A stretch of DNA of 64,000 nt from Limnohabitans sp. Rim8 (GCF_945901735.1 NZ_CAMDLM010000015.1:22796-86795), one strand, 5' to 3'. Positions 47,723 to 58,049 are shown, numbered from the stretch's first letter. Program-made: numbers and translations. Notes: generated by a model from the letters alone, not told the origin.

Positions 47723-48421
47723 ATGGACAAGCACATTTCAAGTCAATTCGATGCCGAACTCACCGGCGTTTCTTCTCGCGTTCTGGAGCTGGGTGGTCTG
47801 GTTGAATCGCAAACCCGCCACGCGGTGTACGCGCTGGCCCAGTTCAGCTCCGAAGTGGCTGAACAAGTGGTGGCCACAGAACGACAGGTCAATGCGCTGG
47901 AAGTGGAAATTGATGCCGAATTGGCATCGATCATTGCGCGCCGTCAGCCCACGGCGCGCGATCTGCGCTTGCTGATGGCCATCTCCAAAATCACCGGTAA
48001 CTTGGAGCGAGCAGGCGATGAGGCCGAGCGCATCGCGCGCATGGTCAAGCAGATCCTGGAGCAGGGCAGTCCGCGCAATCTTCCATCGTCTGAGTTGCGG
48101 GTAGCGGCCGATCTGGCCACTGCCTTGCTGCGCAAAGCACTCGATGCCTTTGCCCGCCTGGATGTGAACACCGCGCTGGTCATTTTGAAAGAAGACGACT
48201 TGATCGACGCCGAGTTCAACGGCTTTGTGCGCAAACTGATCACTTACATGATGGAAGACCCGCGCACGATTTCGGCCAGTCTGGACCTGCTGTTCGTGGC
48301 CAAGGCCATTGAACGCATTGGCGACCATGCCAAGAATATCGCCGAGTTTGTCATCTACGTGGTCAAGGGTGCTGACGTGCGTCACACCGCGTTGACCGAC
48401 GTTGAAAAAGCGGTTCTATGA
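47723..48421 (+). CDS. phoU: Phosphate signalling protein PhoU
   Basis: PhoU couples Pst activity to the PhoR kinase, silencing the Pho regulon when phosphate is plentiful. The 232-residue protein is two repeated three-helix bundles with the metal-binding motifs EVEIDAELASII and ERAGDEAERIARM in the first and IERIGDHAKNIAEFVIY in the second. CAGGAG precedes the ATG. Its stop overlaps the phoB start by four bases. Confidence 0.96.
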   Translation: MDKHISSQFDAELTGVSSRVLELGGLVESQTRHAVYALAQFSSEVAEQVVATERQVNALEVEIDAELASIIARRQPTARDLRLLMAISKITGNLERAGDEAERIARMVKQILEQGSPRNLPSSELRVAADLATALLRKALDAFARLDVNTALVILKEDDLIDAEFNGFVRKLITYMMEDPRTISASLDLLFVAKAIERIGDHAKNIAEFVIYVVKGADVRHTALTDVEKAVL

Positions 48422-49113
48422 GAACCATCCCACGCATTCTGATTGTCGAGGACGAGCCTGCCATCGCCGAACTGATTGCGGTGAATTTGCGGCACAACGG
48501 CTTTCAGCCGGTGTGGGCCATCGACGCCGAAACCGCCCAGCGCGAGCTCGATGAGATCTTGCCTGACGTGATCTTGTTGGACTGGATGCTGCCGGGCGAG
48601 AGTGGTTTGACCCTGGCGCGCAAATGGCGTGCTTCGGCACGCACCAAGGCTGTGCCTATCTTGATGCTGACCGCGCGGGGTGACGAGGCCGACCGGGTGG
48701 CTGGGCTGGATGCGGGCGCTGACGATTACATCGTCAAACCGTTTTCGCCGCGTGAGTTGCTGGCCCGCATCCGTGCGGTGTTGCGCCGCCGCGTGCCCGA
48801 GGCTTCGGGAGGTGTCGTCAAAATGGGCGACTTGCAACTCGATGCCGACACGCACCGCGTCAATTTGGCCGACAAACCCCTGAAGGTGGGGCCCACTGAA
48901 TTCAAGCTGTTGCACTACCTGATGCGTCACCCCGAGCGGGTGCACAGCCGGGGGGGCTTGCTCGACAAAGTGTGGGGTGACCACGTTTATATTGAAGAGC
49001 GCACGGTGGATGTGCACGTCAAACGGCTGCGTGAGTCGCTGGGCGAGGCGGGTCACATGATCGAGACCGTGCGCGGTGCGGGCTACCGTTTCACCTCCAA
49101 TCCCACCGTTTGA
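48418..49113 (+). CDS. phoB: Phosphate regulon response regulator PhoB
   Basis: OmpR-family response regulator that binds Pho boxes. The receiver domain has VEDEP, the phosphorylated Asp in ILLDWMLPG, Thr in LTARG and Lys in IVKPFSPREL; the C-terminal winged helix ends VDVHVKRLRESLGEAGHMIETVRGAGYRF. 231 residues. Coupled to phoU and followed after 13 bases by phoR. The many Pho boxes in this window are its expected targets. Confidence 0.96.
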   Translation: MRTIPRILIVEDEPAIAELIAVNLRHNGFQPVWAIDAETAQRELDEILPDVILLDWMLPGESGLTLARKWRASARTKAVPILMLTARGDEADRVAGLDAGADDYIVKPFSPRELLARIRAVLRRRVPEASGGVVKMGDLQLDADTHRVNLADKPLKVGPTEFKLLHYLMRHPERVHSRGGLLDKVWGDHVYIEERTVDVHVKRLRESLGEAGHMIETVRGAGYRFTSNPTV

Positions 49114-49126
49114 AGCCAGGTTCAGC

Positions 49127-50452
49127 ATGTTTTCCTCGATTCTCGAAATGCTCCTTGTAGCGGGCTTGGCGGGAACGACAGGCTGGTTTCTGGGCGGGGC
49201 CCTGGGGGCCTTTGTGGGGGCCTTGTTGGCTTTGGTCATTCACGGCGCCATGCTGCAGTGGAAGCTGGACCGGCTCGAGCAATGGCTGAGTACGCCGGTT
49301 TTGCACCCAGACCCACCTTGGACGGGTGTTTGGCGGGAGATCGCTGAGCGCGTGCAGCGCTTGCTGCGCCAGCAGCAAAGGCTGGCCGCCGTGCACCAAA
49401 AACAGCTGCAGGATTTTTTGCTGGCCATTCAGGCTTCCCCCAATGGCGTGGTTTTGCTGGACGATGAAGCCCGCATCGAATGGTGCAACGACACCGCTGC
49501 GGCGCATCTGGGGCTGGACGCACAAAGAGACCGTCAGCAGCACATCGTGCACCTGGTGCGAGATCCGGTGTTTGCGCGGTATTTTGCGCAGGACAACCAC
49601 GCTTCGGAGGCGGTCATTGAGGGCCGCGTCAGTTCGGCCATGAACCTCCAAAAACTGTCGGTTCAGTTGCACGCCTACGGGGAAGGGCGTTCGCTGCTTT
49701 TGACGCGCGACATCACGGCCGTTGCGCAGGCCGATGCCATGCGCCGTGATTTTGTGGCCAACGTGTCGCATGAAATTCGCACACCCTTGACGGTGCTCAG
49801 TGGCTTTGTAGAAACCCTGCAATCCATCCCCTTGGAGAAAGACGAAACCCAGCACTACCTGCAACTCATGTCGGCACAATCGGACCGCATTCAATCCTTG
49901 GTGGCCGACTTGTTGATGCTGTCGCAACTGGAAGGCAGCCAATTGCCCAGTACGCAGGAAAAGGTCTCTTTGGCGGCTTTGATGCTGCAAGTGACCACCG
50001 AAGGGCAGGCTTTCTCGGAATGGATGGCCAACAAAGCCGAGGGGCCTGTGCACCAATTGGAATTTGCCCCGGTGCCCGATGTGTATTTGCTGGGTGCGCG
50101 TTCGGAGCTGTTGAGCGCGGTCTCCAATTTGGTCAGCAATGCGATCCGTTACACCCCTTTGGGGGGGGGCATCCAGACCCAATGGTCCAGCACCCCCGAG
50201 GGTTTGATGTTCACTGTCAAGGACTCAGGCCCAGGCATTGCGGCCGAGCATTTGCCGCGTTTGGCCGAGCGTTTTTACCGGGTGGACCGCAGTCGTTCCA
50301 GAGAAACCGGTGGCACGGGCTTGGGCCTGGCCATCACCAAGCACGTCATGCAACGCCACGGGGGTGAGTTGAGAATTCAAAGTGAACTGGGCAAAGGTTC
50401 TACCTTCATGTTGTTGATGCCTTTAAGTCGGGTGATAACTCAACAGGGCTGA
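49127..50452 (+). CDS. phoR: Phosphate regulon sensor kinase PhoR
   Basis: Membrane histidine kinase controlling PhoB. The 441-residue protein has a hydrophobic hairpin in the first 50 residues, a PAS domain (about 105-200, GVVLLDDEARIEWCNDTAA), the HisKA phosphoacceptor FVANVSHEIRTPLTVLSGF, and an ATPase domain with N-box VSNLVSNAIRYTP, G1 KDSGPGIAAEHLPRLAERFYRVD and G2 GGTGLGLAITKHV. No large periplasmic domain, as is normal for PhoR. The start at 49127 places the hairpin at the N-terminus. Confidence 0.95.
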   Translation: MFSSILEMLLVAGLAGTTGWFLGGALGAFVGALLALVIHGAMLQWKLDRLEQWLSTPVLHPDPPWTGVWREIAERVQRLLRQQQRLAAVHQKQLQDFLLAIQASPNGVVLLDDEARIEWCNDTAAAHLGLDAQRDRQQHIVHLVRDPVFARYFAQDNHASEAVIEGRVSSAMNLQKLSVQLHAYGEGRSLLLTRDITAVAQADAMRRDFVANVSHEIRTPLTVLSGFVETLQSIPLEKDETQHYLQLMSAQSDRIQSLVADLLMLSQLEGSQLPSTQEKVSLAALMLQVTTEGQAFSEWMANKAEGPVHQLEFAPVPDVYLLGARSELLSAVSNLVSNAIRYTPLGGGIQTQWSSTPEGLMFTVKDSGPGIAAEHLPRLAERFYRVDRSRSRETGGTGLGLAITKHVMQRHGGELRIQSELGKGSTFMLLMPLSRVITQQG

Positions 50453-50485
50453 TCTGACCATTGAGCTGAATTTCCAGACTTGAAT

Positions 50486-50503
50486 TTTTCACATGGGTGT
50501 CAC
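50486..50503 (+). promoter_or_regulatory. Pho box upstream of phnD
   Basis: TTTTCAC-ATGG-GTGTCAC has the 7-4-7 layout, 41 bases before the phnD start and 33 bases after the phoR stop. This gives the Phn transporter its own Pho control in addition to read-through from phoR. Confidence 0.7.
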
Positions 50504-50544
50504 AAAGCATTTGCAAGCTGTTTTTTTCTACATAAAGGTGAATC

Positions 50545-51495
50545 ATGCGCAACAATTTTTTGAACTGGATGGTGGGGGCGGTGACCTTGGTGTCTTTCCA
50601 AGCGCAGGCAATGGATGCCCGTTTCAAGGACGCCAACGGCGACATGGTGGCCGATGCGCCCACTGACCCCAAGCAGTGGATCGACCCCGCCACTTTGGTG
50701 TTTGCCTACACCCCGGTTGAAGATCCCGCTGTGTACGCCCCTGTCTGGGCGCCCTTCTTGGACCACTTGTCCAAAGTCACCGGCAAACGCGTTCAGTTCT
50801 TCCCGGTCCAAAGCAACGCTGCTCAACTCGAAGCCATGCGCGCAGGCCGCTTGCACGTCTCAGGTTTCAACACCGGCTCCAACCCCATCGCCGTCAACTG
50901 CGCCGGTTTTGTGCCTTTTGCCATGATGGCCTCCAATGACAACCGCTTTGGCTACGAGATGGAGTTCATCACCCACCCCGGCAGTGGCATCGAAAAAATC
51001 GAAGACATCAAGGGCAAGCGCATCGCCTTTACGTCCGAGACCTCCAACTCAGGCTATAAAGCCCCTTCGGCTTTGATGCGTCAGCAATTCAAGATGGAAG
51101 CGGGCAAGGACTTCACGCCCGTGTTCAGCGGCAAGCACGACAACTCCATTTTGGGTGTGGCCAACAAAGACTACCCCGCAGCCGCGATCGCCAATTCGGT
51201 GAAACTGCGCATGGAATCTCGTGGTGTGGTCAAGCCTGAGCAAACCAAGGTGATCTACAAGTCACAGTCTTTCCCCACCACGGGCTATGGGTATGTGTAC
51301 AACTTGAAGCCCGAATTGGCTGAGAAGATCAAGCAAGCCTTCTTCTCCTTCAATTGGGCGGGGACCACATTGGCGGCCGAATTCAACAAGGCCGAGCCAC
51401 CCCAAGAAAAATTCATGCCCATCACTTACAAACAGCATTGGGCTGTGGTGCGTGAAATCGACCAGGCCATGAACGTCAGCTACGCCTGCAAGTAA
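50545..51495 (+). CDS. phnD: Phosphonate/phosphate/phosphite-binding protein PhnD
   Basis: Periplasmic binding protein of a Phn-type ABC transporter, 316 residues. The signal peptide ends at FQAQA before MDARF. The ligand-binding segments VFAYTPVEDPAVYAPVWAPFLDHL and IAFTSETSNSGYKAPSALM are characteristic; the Ser/Thr-rich motif binds the phosphonate oxygens. An insert after the signal peptide (DANGDMVADAPTDPKQWIDP) is found in a subgroup whose natural ligand is uncertain, so phosphonate, phosphite or phosphate esters are all possible. Confidence 0.9.
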   Translation: MRNNFLNWMVGAVTLVSFQAQAMDARFKDANGDMVADAPTDPKQWIDPATLVFAYTPVEDPAVYAPVWAPFLDHLSKVTGKRVQFFPVQSNAAQLEAMRAGRLHVSGFNTGSNPIAVNCAGFVPFAMMASNDNRFGYEMEFITHPGSGIEKIEDIKGKRIAFTSETSNSGYKAPSALMRQQFKMEAGKDFTPVFSGKHDNSILGVANKDYPAAAIANSVKLRMESRGVVKPEQTKVIYKSQSFPTTGYGYVYNLKPELAEKIKQAFFSFNWAGTTLAAEFNKAEPPQEKFMPITYKQHWAVVREIDQAMNVSYACK

Positions 51496-51504
51496 AGCGC
51501 TCAC

Positions 51505-52329
51505 ATGCTGCAGTTGCAACAGTTGGACAAGCGCTACCCCACAGGTGACCTCGCGCTCAAAAGCGTGAGCTTGAGCGTGGCCTCGGGTGAAGTTTTGGGT
51601 TTGATCGGGCCCTCGGGCGCGGGAAAATCCACGCTCATCCGTTGCGTGAACCGGCTGGTGCAGCCCACGGCAGGGCAGATCGTGCTCGATGGCCAAGACT
51701 TGGGGGCCTTGGGATCGTCCGGGCTGCGCCAGGCGCGTCGGCACATTGGCATGATTTTTCAGGAATACGCCCTGGTCGAGCGTTTGACCGTGATGGAAAA
51801 CCTGTTGTCGGGTCGGCTTGGGTACACCGGGTTTTGGGCCAGTTGGTTTCGGCGCTTCGAAGCCCAAGACATTGCGCAAGCCTATGCGCTGCTCGAGCGC
51901 GTGGGCCTGAGCGGCATGGAGAACAAGCGCGCCGATGCGCTGTCGGGCGGGCAACGCCAGCGCGTGGGCATTGCCCGCGCTTTGATGCAAAGCCCCAAGT
52001 TGCTGTTGGTGGATGAACCCACTGCGAGCCTGGACCCCAAGACGTCTCGCCAAATCATGCGGTTGATTTTGGAGCTGTGCCATGAACGCGGACTTGCCGC
52101 GATCGTCAACATCCACGATGTGGTGTTGGCCACCGAATTTTTGCCACGCATCGTGGGTTTGCGCGCGGGCAGTGTGGTGTTTGATGGACCCGCATCGCAA
52201 GTCGACCGAGACGTGCTGACGCGCATTTATGGCGACGAAGACTGGACTGCCATCACCCTGCGCATGCAAGCCACTGCAGAGGCGTCACAGGACCGTGAAG
52301 AAAACAACCTGGCCCTGACCGTCGCATGA
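51505..52329 (+). CDS. phnC: Phosphonate ABC transporter ATPase PhnC
   Basis: ATPase subunit, 274 residues: Walker [10 protein letters not shown], signature [12 protein letters not shown], Walker [13 protein letters not shown] and the switch histidine in NIHDVVLA. It begins nine bases after the phnD stop and overlaps phnE1 by four bases. A C-terminal extension of about 30 residues after the ATPase core is not conserved. Confidence 0.94.
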   Translation: MLQLQQLDKRYPTGDLALKSVSLSVASGEVLGLIGPSGAGKSTLIRCVNRLVQPTAGQIVLDGQDLGALGSSGLRQARRHIGMIFQEYALVERLTVMENLLSGRLGYTGFWASWFRRFEAQDIAQAYALLERVGLSGMENKRADALSGGQRQRVGIARALMQSPKLLLVDEPTASLDPKTSRQIMRLILELCHERGLAAIVNIHDVVLATEFLPRIVGLRAGSVVFDGPASQVDRDVLTRIYGDEDWTAITLRMQATAEASQDREENNLALTVA

Positions 52330-53147
52330 GCGCTGAGACGCCGCCGTTGGCTGCACGGCCCATGCGTGCCTGGACGCCCCCCCCCTTCATTGCCAGTTGG
52401 CGCACCCGCTGGGCCCTTTACATCGGCGCGTTGATTTACCTGGTGCTGGCCATCGGTTCGGTCGAGGTCAATTGGGCCCGCATGGTGCTGGGATTGGACC
52501 GCGGCTGGGCCTTTGTACAAGGCTTCATGTACCCCGACTTTTCCAGCCGATGGGGGGATATCGCGCTGGGCTTTCAGGAAAGCCTGACCATGACGGTGAC
52601 GTCCACTGCCTTGGGTGTTTTGCTGTCCATACCTGTGGCCGTGGGGGCTTCGCGCAATTTGGCCCCGACCTGGATTTACCTGTTCTGCCGTGGCTTCATT
52701 GCTTTGTCGCGCACCTTGAACGAAATCATTGTGGCGATCTTTTTGGTGGCCATGTTTGGCTTTGGCCCCTTCGCGGGTTTCTTGACCTTGACCTTTGCCA
52801 CCATTGGCTTCATGGCCAAACTCATGGCTGAGGACATCGAAGAAATTCAGGCCTCGCAACTCGAAGCCTTGCGAGCCACGGGTGCGGGCTATGGGCAAGT
52901 GTTGGACTTTGCGGTGTTGTCCCAAGTCATGCCCCGCTTGCTGGGTTTGTCCTTGTACCGGCTCGATATCAATTTCCGCGAGTCGGCGGTGATTGGCATT
53001 GTGGGGGCGGGTGGCATTGGGGCTACGCTCAACACCGCCATGGACCGCTATGAGTTTGACTCTGCAGCCGCCATTTTGTGGGTGATCATTGTCATCGTCA
53101 TGTTCGCCGAATACAGCTCGGGACGGCTGAGAAAGTACATCCAATGA
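52326..53147 (+). CDS. phnE: Phosphonate ABC transporter permease PhnE (first)
   Basis: Permease subunit, 273 residues, with about six membrane segments and the coupling loop [30 protein letters not shown] followed by [19 protein letters not shown]. Start and stop overlap the neighbouring genes by four bases (ATGA on both sides). Confidence 0.93.
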   Translation: MSAETPPLAARPMRAWTPPPFIASWRTRWALYIGALIYLVLAIGSVEVNWARMVLGLDRGWAFVQGFMYPDFSSRWGDIALGFQESLTMTVTSTALGVLLSIPVAVGASRNLAPTWIYLFCRGFIALSRTLNEIIVAIFLVAMFGFGPFAGFLTLTFATIGFMAKLMAEDIEEIQASQLEALRATGAGYGQVLDFAVLSQVMPRLLGLSLYRLDINFRESAVIGIVGAGGIGATLNTAMDRYEFDSAAAILWVIIVIVMFAEYSSGRLRKYIQ

Positions 53148-53953
53148 GCAGTGCTTTGAAAGCCGCTGTGTGGCGCAAACGCTCGCCCAAGTCTGAGCTG
53201 GCGGTGTTCATGCTGTGGGTCTTGGTCTTGGCTTTTGTGAGCTGGACCTTCCAGGTCATGACCCAAGACACCATTTGGGCTTTTGTGGTCGATGCACCGG
53301 CCCAGTTCAAAGACATAGGCTCGCGCATGATGCCCCCCGCGTGGTCGTCGGTGCATGAGTTGTGGTGGCCTTTGTGGGAAACCATCAACATCGCCACCTT
53401 GGGCACCTTGTTGGGTTTGGTGATGGCCGTGCCCATCGCCTTTTTAGCCGCCAGCAACACCACCCCCAGTGCCACCTTCATTCGCCCGGTAGCCCTGCTT
53501 GTGATCGTGGCCTCGCGCTCGATCAACTCGCTCATTTGGGCCTTGTTGTTGGTGGCGATTTTGGGGCCCGGCGTGTTGGCAGGCATCTTGGCTATCGCCC
53601 TGCGCTCCATTGGCTTCATCGGCAAACTGCTGTACGAGGCCATCGAAGAAATCGACGCTGATCAGGTCGAGGCCATTGAAGCGACTGGGGCATCCAGTGC
53701 GCAGACCATGGCTTGGGGTGTGGTGCCGCAAGTGGCCCCCACTTTGGCGGGCATCAGCGTGTTCCGCTGGGACATCAACATCCGTGAATCCACCGTCTTG
53801 GGCTTGGTGGGTGCGGGCGGCATTGGCGTGAAGCTAGAAGGCGCGTTGGCCACCTTGGCTTGGCCCAAGGTCACGATGCTGCTGATTTTGATCTTGGTCA
53901 CGGTGGTGTTCAGTGAGTGGATATCTGCACGGGTCAGAAAAGCCTTGATTTGA
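53144..53953 (+). CDS. phnE: Phosphonate ABC transporter permease PhnE (second)
   Basis: Second permease, 269 residues, homologous to the first: IDADQVEAIEATGASSAQTMAWGVVPQVAP and IRESTVLGLVGAGGIGVKLEGAL. Two different PhnE proteins suggest a heterodimeric channel. The start [10 protein letters not shown] overlaps the previous stop; a longer frame upstream is not membrane-like. Confidence 0.92.
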   Translation: MSSALKAAVWRKRSPKSELAVFMLWVLVLAFVSWTFQVMTQDTIWAFVVDAPAQFKDIGSRMMPPAWSSVHELWWPLWETINIATLGTLLGLVMAVPIAFLAASNTTPSATFIRPVALLVIVASRSINSLIWALLLVAILGPGVLAGILAIALRSIGFIGKLLYEAIEEIDADQVEAIEATGASSAQTMAWGVVPQVAPTLAGISVFRWDINIRESTVLGLVGAGGIGVKLEGALATLAWPKVTMLLILILVTVVFSEWISARVRKALI

Positions 53954-54014
53954 TGACTGGGGTGTGGTCTTGACACAGCGATAGCCCGATGCGTGTCGCC
54001 GTTTCTTCATGAAT

Positions 54015-54032
54015 TTGACACCAAGTTTTCAC
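54015..54032 (+). promoter_or_regulatory. Pho box upstream of ugd-lplT
   Basis: TTGACAC-CAAG-TTTTCAC has the 7-4-7 layout; AATGAT at 54043-54048 lies 10 bases downstream as -10. The ugd ATG is 39 bases after the box. Confidence 0.75.
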
Positions 54033-54071
54033 GCTCAAACACAATGATGTTCCCATCAACTGGAGAGCATT

Positions 54072-55505
54072 ATGCGCATCACGATCGTAGGTTCGGGTTA
54101 TGTCGGTTTGGTCACAGGCGCCTGCTTGTCTGACCTGGGTTTCAAAGTGGTGTGCTTGGACAAGGATGAAGAAAAAATTCGTGCCTTGCAAGAAGGTGAA
54201 GTGCCGATTTACGAGCCTGGCCTCAAAGAACTGCTCACGCGCAATCGGGCCGATGGACGCATTCGCTTTACCAGCGATGCTTGTGAGGCGATCGAGCATG
54301 GCGACATCCTGTTCATCGCTGTGGGCACGCCACCGGCCGAAGATGGTTCGGCCGACTTGGGGCACGTCTTGTCGGTGGCGGCCACGATTGGCCGGCACCT
54401 GAAGGGCTTCAAGTTGGTGGTCAACAAATCCACGGTGCCGGTGGGGACGGCCGACAAAGTGCGTGCTGCGATCGCGCATGAGTTGGTGCACAGGGGCATG
54501 TCGCCAGAATTGTTCGACGTGGTGTCCAATCCGGAATTCCTCAAAGAAGGCGCCGCCATTGATGATTTCATGCGGCCAGACCGCATTGTGGTGGGCGTGG
54601 ATGAGGGCCTGCACCAGGCCCGCAGTCGCCGCATGATGGGTGATTTGTATGCCAGCTTCAACCGCCACCATGCCCGCACCGTGTGGATGGATGTGCGCAG
54701 TGCCGAGTTGACCAAATACGCGGCCAATGCCATGCTGGCCGCTCGCATCTCGTTCATGAATGAAATGGCCAACCTGGCCGATGTGTTGGGCGCCGATGTG
54801 GACCACATTCGCCGGGGCATTGGGGCTGACAGTCGCATTGGCCACAGCTTTTTGTATGCGGGTTGTGGCTATGGGGGCAGTTGCTTTCCAAAGGACACGC
54901 AGGCGCTGGTCAACACCGCCAAGTCCCATGGGCACAGCATGGCGGTGGTCAGTGCCACGGAGTTGGTCAATGAGCGACAGAAAACAATTTTGGTGGACCG
55001 ATTGACGCAGCGCATGGGGCCCGATTTGACGGGTCGGAAAATTGCGGTTTGGGGCTTGGCTTTCAAGCCCAACACGGATGACATGCGCGAGGCACCCAGC
55101 CGCGTGGTGATTCGTCAATTGTTGTTGCGCGGTGCACAAGTCAGTGCTTTCGATCCTGTGGCAGGCCCGCATGCCTTGCAGGCTTTGCGTTTGGATCTGA
55201 GTCAAGAGCCGCATCTGCTGGAGCGCTTTGAATTGGCTGCTTCAGACATGCAGGCCTTGGAGGGCGCCGACGCCTTGATGGTGTTGACCGAGTGGAAGAA
55301 TTTCCACAACCCGGATTTCGAGGCCATGAAGGCCCTGATGCGCAAACCCTTCATTCTGGACGGCAGAAACCTCTACAACCCAGACGCCCTGAGCCAATTG
55401 GGTGTGGCGTACCAGGGTGTGGGCAGGCGCAATGATTTGGCGCAACTGATGGATTTCGGCCTTCAGGCCGAAGCGCCCGCCGCTGTTGAACTCATGAATG
55501 CCTAA
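54072..55505 (+). CDS. ugd: UDP-glucose 6-dehydrogenase
   Basis: Ugd oxidises UDP-glucose to UDP-glucuronate with two NAD+. The 477-residue protein has the NAD-binding [17 protein letters not shown] at the start, [15 protein letters not shown] in the middle, the catalytic cysteine in [15 protein letters not shown], and a C-terminal UDP-binding Rossmann domain ([17 protein letters not shown]). TGGAGAG precedes the ATG. A Pho box in front links UDP-glucuronate production to phosphate starvation, when some bacteria make glucuronosyl diacylglycerol. Its end overlaps lplT by eight bases. Confidence 0.96.
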   Translation: MRITIVGSGYVGLVTGACLSDLGFKVVCLDKDEEKIRALQEGEVPIYEPGLKELLTRNRADGRIRFTSDACEAIEHGDILFIAVGTPPAEDGSADLGHVLSVAATIGRHLKGFKLVVNKSTVPVGTADKVRAAIAHELVHRGMSPELFDVVSNPEFLKEGAAIDDFMRPDRIVVGVDEGLHQARSRRMMGDLYASFNRHHARTVWMDVRSAELTKYAANAMLAARISFMNEMANLADVLGADVDHIRRGIGADSRIGHSFLYAGCGYGGSCFPKDTQALVNTAKSHGHSMAVVSATELVNERQKTILVDRLTQRMGPDLTGRKIAVWGLAFKPNTDDMREAPSRVVIRQLLLRGAQVSAFDPVAGPHALQALRLDLSQEPHLLERFELAASDMQALEGADALMVLTEWKNFHNPDFEAMKALMRKPFILDGRNLYNPDALSQLGVAYQGVGRRNDLAQLMDFGLQAEAPAAVELMNA

Positions 55506-56751
55506 GGGCTTTGCTTTTTTGATCCTGGCCCAGTTTTTCAGTGGGCTGGCAGACAACGCCTTTTTGTTGCTGGGCATTTACTTTTTGCAGGAGCAAGGCC
55601 ACCCAGGATGGTGGGCTCCCTTGCTGAAAATGGCCTTCACTTTGTCCTATGTGGTGTTGGCCAGCGTGGTGGGGCCTGTGGCCGATGCCTTTCAAAAACG
55701 CCACGTCATGATGGCGATGAATTTGTTGAAGTTGGTGTCGGTCGTCTTGTTGTGGATCGGCGTGAGCCCTCTGGTGGCCTTTGCCCTGACTGGCTTTGCG
55801 GCCTCTGTCTATGCCCCGGCGAAATATGGCTTGCTCACTGAAACCGTGCCTTCGGCCAGTCTGGTCAAAGCCAATGCCTTTTTAGAGGTGTCGGTGGTGC
55901 TCTCCGTTTTATGGGGCGTGGTGTTGGGCGGTTGGCTGATGGGCTCAGGGTCTTGGGGGGATGATGGGCTCCAAAGTGTCTTGGCTTGGGCCACAACCGA
56001 TTGGCTGGTTGAAACCCAAATCGGTTTTGGTTTGGGCGTGATCTGCCTGTTGTATGTGATTTCTGCAGTGCTCAACAGTGGGATGTATGCCTTGCGCTCG
56101 CCCAGGCAATCGGCGTGGTCTTGGGCGGATATGCGTTGGTCGGCTTTTTGGGTCAACCACTTGAACCTGTGGCGAGACCCCTTGGGGGGCGTGTCTTTGC
56201 GGGTCACGACGTTCAGCTGGGGTGTGGGTGCTGTGCTGCAGTTCTTGGTCCTGGTGTGGGCGCAGACGCAGGCAGGCTTGACTTTGCAAGCCGGGGCTTA
56301 TTTGCAGGGTCTGGTGGCATTGGGGGTGATCGGTGGCGCCGTCATGGCGGCGCTCACCTGCCGTATCTTTCATGCCCGAAGGCAGAGGGTCTGGGCCGTG
56401 GTGTTGGCTTGCTTGATGCCTGCTTTGGCCCTGACACAAAGCGTGTGGCTGGCGGTGCCCATGATGCTGGCGGCAGGCTGGGCGGGTGGCATGTTGCTGG
56501 TGCCCATGAATGCCTTGTTGCAACACCGGGGACTCAAGATCATGCCGCCTGGACGTTCGATTGCCGTGCAGGGCTTTAACGAAAACCTGAGTGTGTTGGT
56601 GATGCTGGGCTTGTACAGCTTGCTGTTGGCCTGGGATTGGCCTCTGCTCGCCATGATGCTGTGCTTGTCACTGCCCTTGTGGCTGGCCGTTTTGCCTTGG
56701 CGCCGCAAGGCAGGAAAGCGGGGTGCAACGCGGGATTCAACGCTCAGCTAG
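55498..56751 (+). CDS. lplT: Lysophospholipid transporter LplT
   Basis: LplT is an MFS protein that flips lysophospholipids inward across the inner membrane. The 417-residue protein has about 12 hydrophobic segments and the family regions [41 protein letters not shown] and [26 protein letters not shown]. In Enterobacteria lplT is followed by the aas acyltransferase; here no aas gene is present and it is coupled to ugd instead. Its 3' end overlaps the convergent GT4 gene by 15 bases. Confidence 0.9.
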   Translation: MPKGFAFLILAQFFSGLADNAFLLLGIYFLQEQGHPGWWAPLLKMAFTLSYVVLASVVGPVADAFQKRHVMMAMNLLKLVSVVLLWIGVSPLVAFALTGFAASVYAPAKYGLLTETVPSASLVKANAFLEVSVVLSVLWGVVLGGWLMGSGSWGDDGLQSVLAWATTDWLVETQIGFGLGVICLLYVISAVLNSGMYALRSPRQSAWSWADMRWSAFWVNHLNLWRDPLGGVSLRVTTFSWGVGAVLQFLVLVWAQTQAGLTLQAGAYLQGLVALGVIGGAVMAALTCRIFHARRQRVWAVVLACLMPALALTQSVWLAVPMMLAAGWAGGMLLVPMNALLQHRGLKIMPPGRSIAVQGFNENLSVLVMLGLYSLLLAWDWPLLAMMLCLSLPLWLAVLPWRRKAGKRGATRDSTLS

Positions 56752-57942
56752 TGCACCCGTCAGAACCCTTCGGAACATGTTCTCCACCTCGTTGGCGATG
56801 CTGGACCATTCCCATTTCCGAATGCTGGCCGCTGCGTTCAGTCGAGCCGCTTGCAAGGTCGATGCTTTTTGTGTGATGGCCAAGGCACGCAAGACAAAGC
56901 GTTGTGCATCTTCACCTGGAACGAGCCAGCCATTGTGTTCGTCATCAATCACTTCTTTGGCGGCGGCGCAGTCAAATGCCAGGACTGGGGTGCCGCTGGC
57001 CAGGGCTTCCAAGGTCACGTTGCCGAAGGTTTCGGTGAGGCTGGGGAACATGAACAAATCGGCACTGGCGTAGGCCACGGCCAATTGTGCTTGGCTGGCC
57101 ATGCCCATGAAGATGGCCTCTGGGCACTCGGCCTGGAGTTTGGACCGGTAGGGGCCATCTCCGCAAAAAACAAGTTTCACCGGACGGTTGTTTTGTTTCA
57201 TGGCCTGGTAGGTTTTGACCGTCAAATCCAGATTTTTTTCTGCCGCCAAGCGCCCCACCGACAAAATGACCAGGGTCTGGTCATCGGCGTGCCATTGGCT
57301 GCGCAAGCTGGTGCTGCGTTTGTCGGGTGTGAACAGCTGCGTATCCACGCCGCGGGCCACCACCTGAAGGTTGTGAAACCCCAAGATCTTGAGCTGGTCG
57401 TGCATGGCTTGGGTGGGCACCATGGTGCACAAGGTGCGGTTGTGAAATTTCCGCAAGTAAGCCACGATGGGTTTTTGCAGCCAACCGACGCCATAGTGTT
57501 TGCTGTAGCTTTGAAAATTGGTTCTGAAGTCGGAGGTGACAGGCAAACGCAAGACCCTGGCCGCTTGCAGGGCCGACCAGCCCAGTGGCCCCTCGGTGGC
57601 GATGTGCACCAAGTCGGGCCGCTGCAGACTCCAGGCCTGGATCAATGACTTTTTGCTGGGGAACCCCAGCTTGAGCTGGGGGTAGCGTGGGATGGGCATG
57701 CCTTTGAGCAGCAGTTCACTCCAGCCCTCCCGATGGCTTTCGGTTTCATGGCGGTCTTGCCGGGGGCGCAGGAGCTGGATCGTGTGTTGGCGTTGGCTCA
57801 GCTCTTGGATCAGGCGCGAAAGCGTCAGAGCAACGCCATTGACCTCGGGGGGCCAGGTTTCGGTCACCACCGCAATGCGCAGTGGTGCGTTGGCGGGCAC
57901 AAAGTTTTCAACCCAGTAGGTCGCATTGTCTTGTTCTTGCAT
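56737..57942 (-). CDS. GT4 glycosyltransferase, likely diacylglycerol glycosyltransferase (Agt/MgtA-like)
   Basis: A 401-residue GT-B retaining glycosyltransferase. RIAVVTETWPPEVNGVALTLSRLIQEL is the acceptor-side opening, and SLTETFGNVTLEALASGTPVLAFDC with the E-x7-E motif is the donor site. The sequence is close to alpha-glycosyltransferases that act on diacylglycerol or mannosyl/glucuronosyl lipids. Its neighbour ugd makes UDP-glucuronate, so a glucuronosyl or glucosyl diacylglycerol product is plausible, as for Agt working with PlcP in rhizobia. That assignment is inference; other acceptors are possible. Confidence 0.78.
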   Translation of the reverse strand: MQEQDNATYWVENFVPANAPLRIAVVTETWPPEVNGVALTLSRLIQELSQRQHTIQLLRPRQDRHETESHREGWSELLLKGMPIPRYPQLKLGFPSKKSLIQAWSLQRPDLVHIATEGPLGWSALQAARVLRLPVTSDFRTNFQSYSKHYGVGWLQKPIVAYLRKFHNRTLCTMVPTQAMHDQLKILGFHNLQVVARGVDTQLFTPDKRSTSLRSQWHADDQTLVILSVGRLAAEKNLDLTVKTYQAMKQNNRPVKLVFCGDGPYRSKLQAECPEAIFMGMASQAQLAVAYASADLFMFPSLTETFGNVTLEALASGTPVLAFDCAAAKEVIDDEHNGWLVPGEDAQRFVLRALAITQKASTLQAARLNAAASIRKWEWSSIANEVENMFRRVLTGALAER

Positions 57943-57964
57943 GCCCCTATGGTGAACGCAGGTT

Positions 57965-57982
57965 TTAACAGTTTGATGACAA
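57965..57982 (-). promoter_or_regulatory. Possible Pho box upstream of the GT4 gene
   Basis: On the minus strand TTGTCAT-CAAA-CTGTTAA has a good first and a weak second half. By the spacing seen at pstS, transcription would start at about 57942, the first base of the start codon. Confidence 0.4.
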
Positions 57983-57987
57983 AAGCC

Positions 57988-58005
57988 TTGTCACTGATTT
58001 TTCAC
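57988..58005 (+). promoter_or_regulatory. Pho box upstream of the 58-kb membrane protein
   Basis: TTGTCAC-TGAT-TTTTCAC is a clear 7-4-7 repeat; GATGAT at 58016-58021 lies 10 bases downstream. The implied transcription start near 58028 excludes the ATG codons at 58011-58019 and supports the GTG start at 58050. Confidence 0.75.
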
Positions 58006-58049
58006 ACGAATTGATGATGATCTTCATACGTTCAACTAAAGGGGTTTCT

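Noticed and set aside
58011..58049. Upstream ATG starts for the 58-kb membrane protein
   Set aside because: They fall at or before the predicted -10 and transcription start of the Pho promoter, and the GTG at 58050 has a better ribosome binding site.
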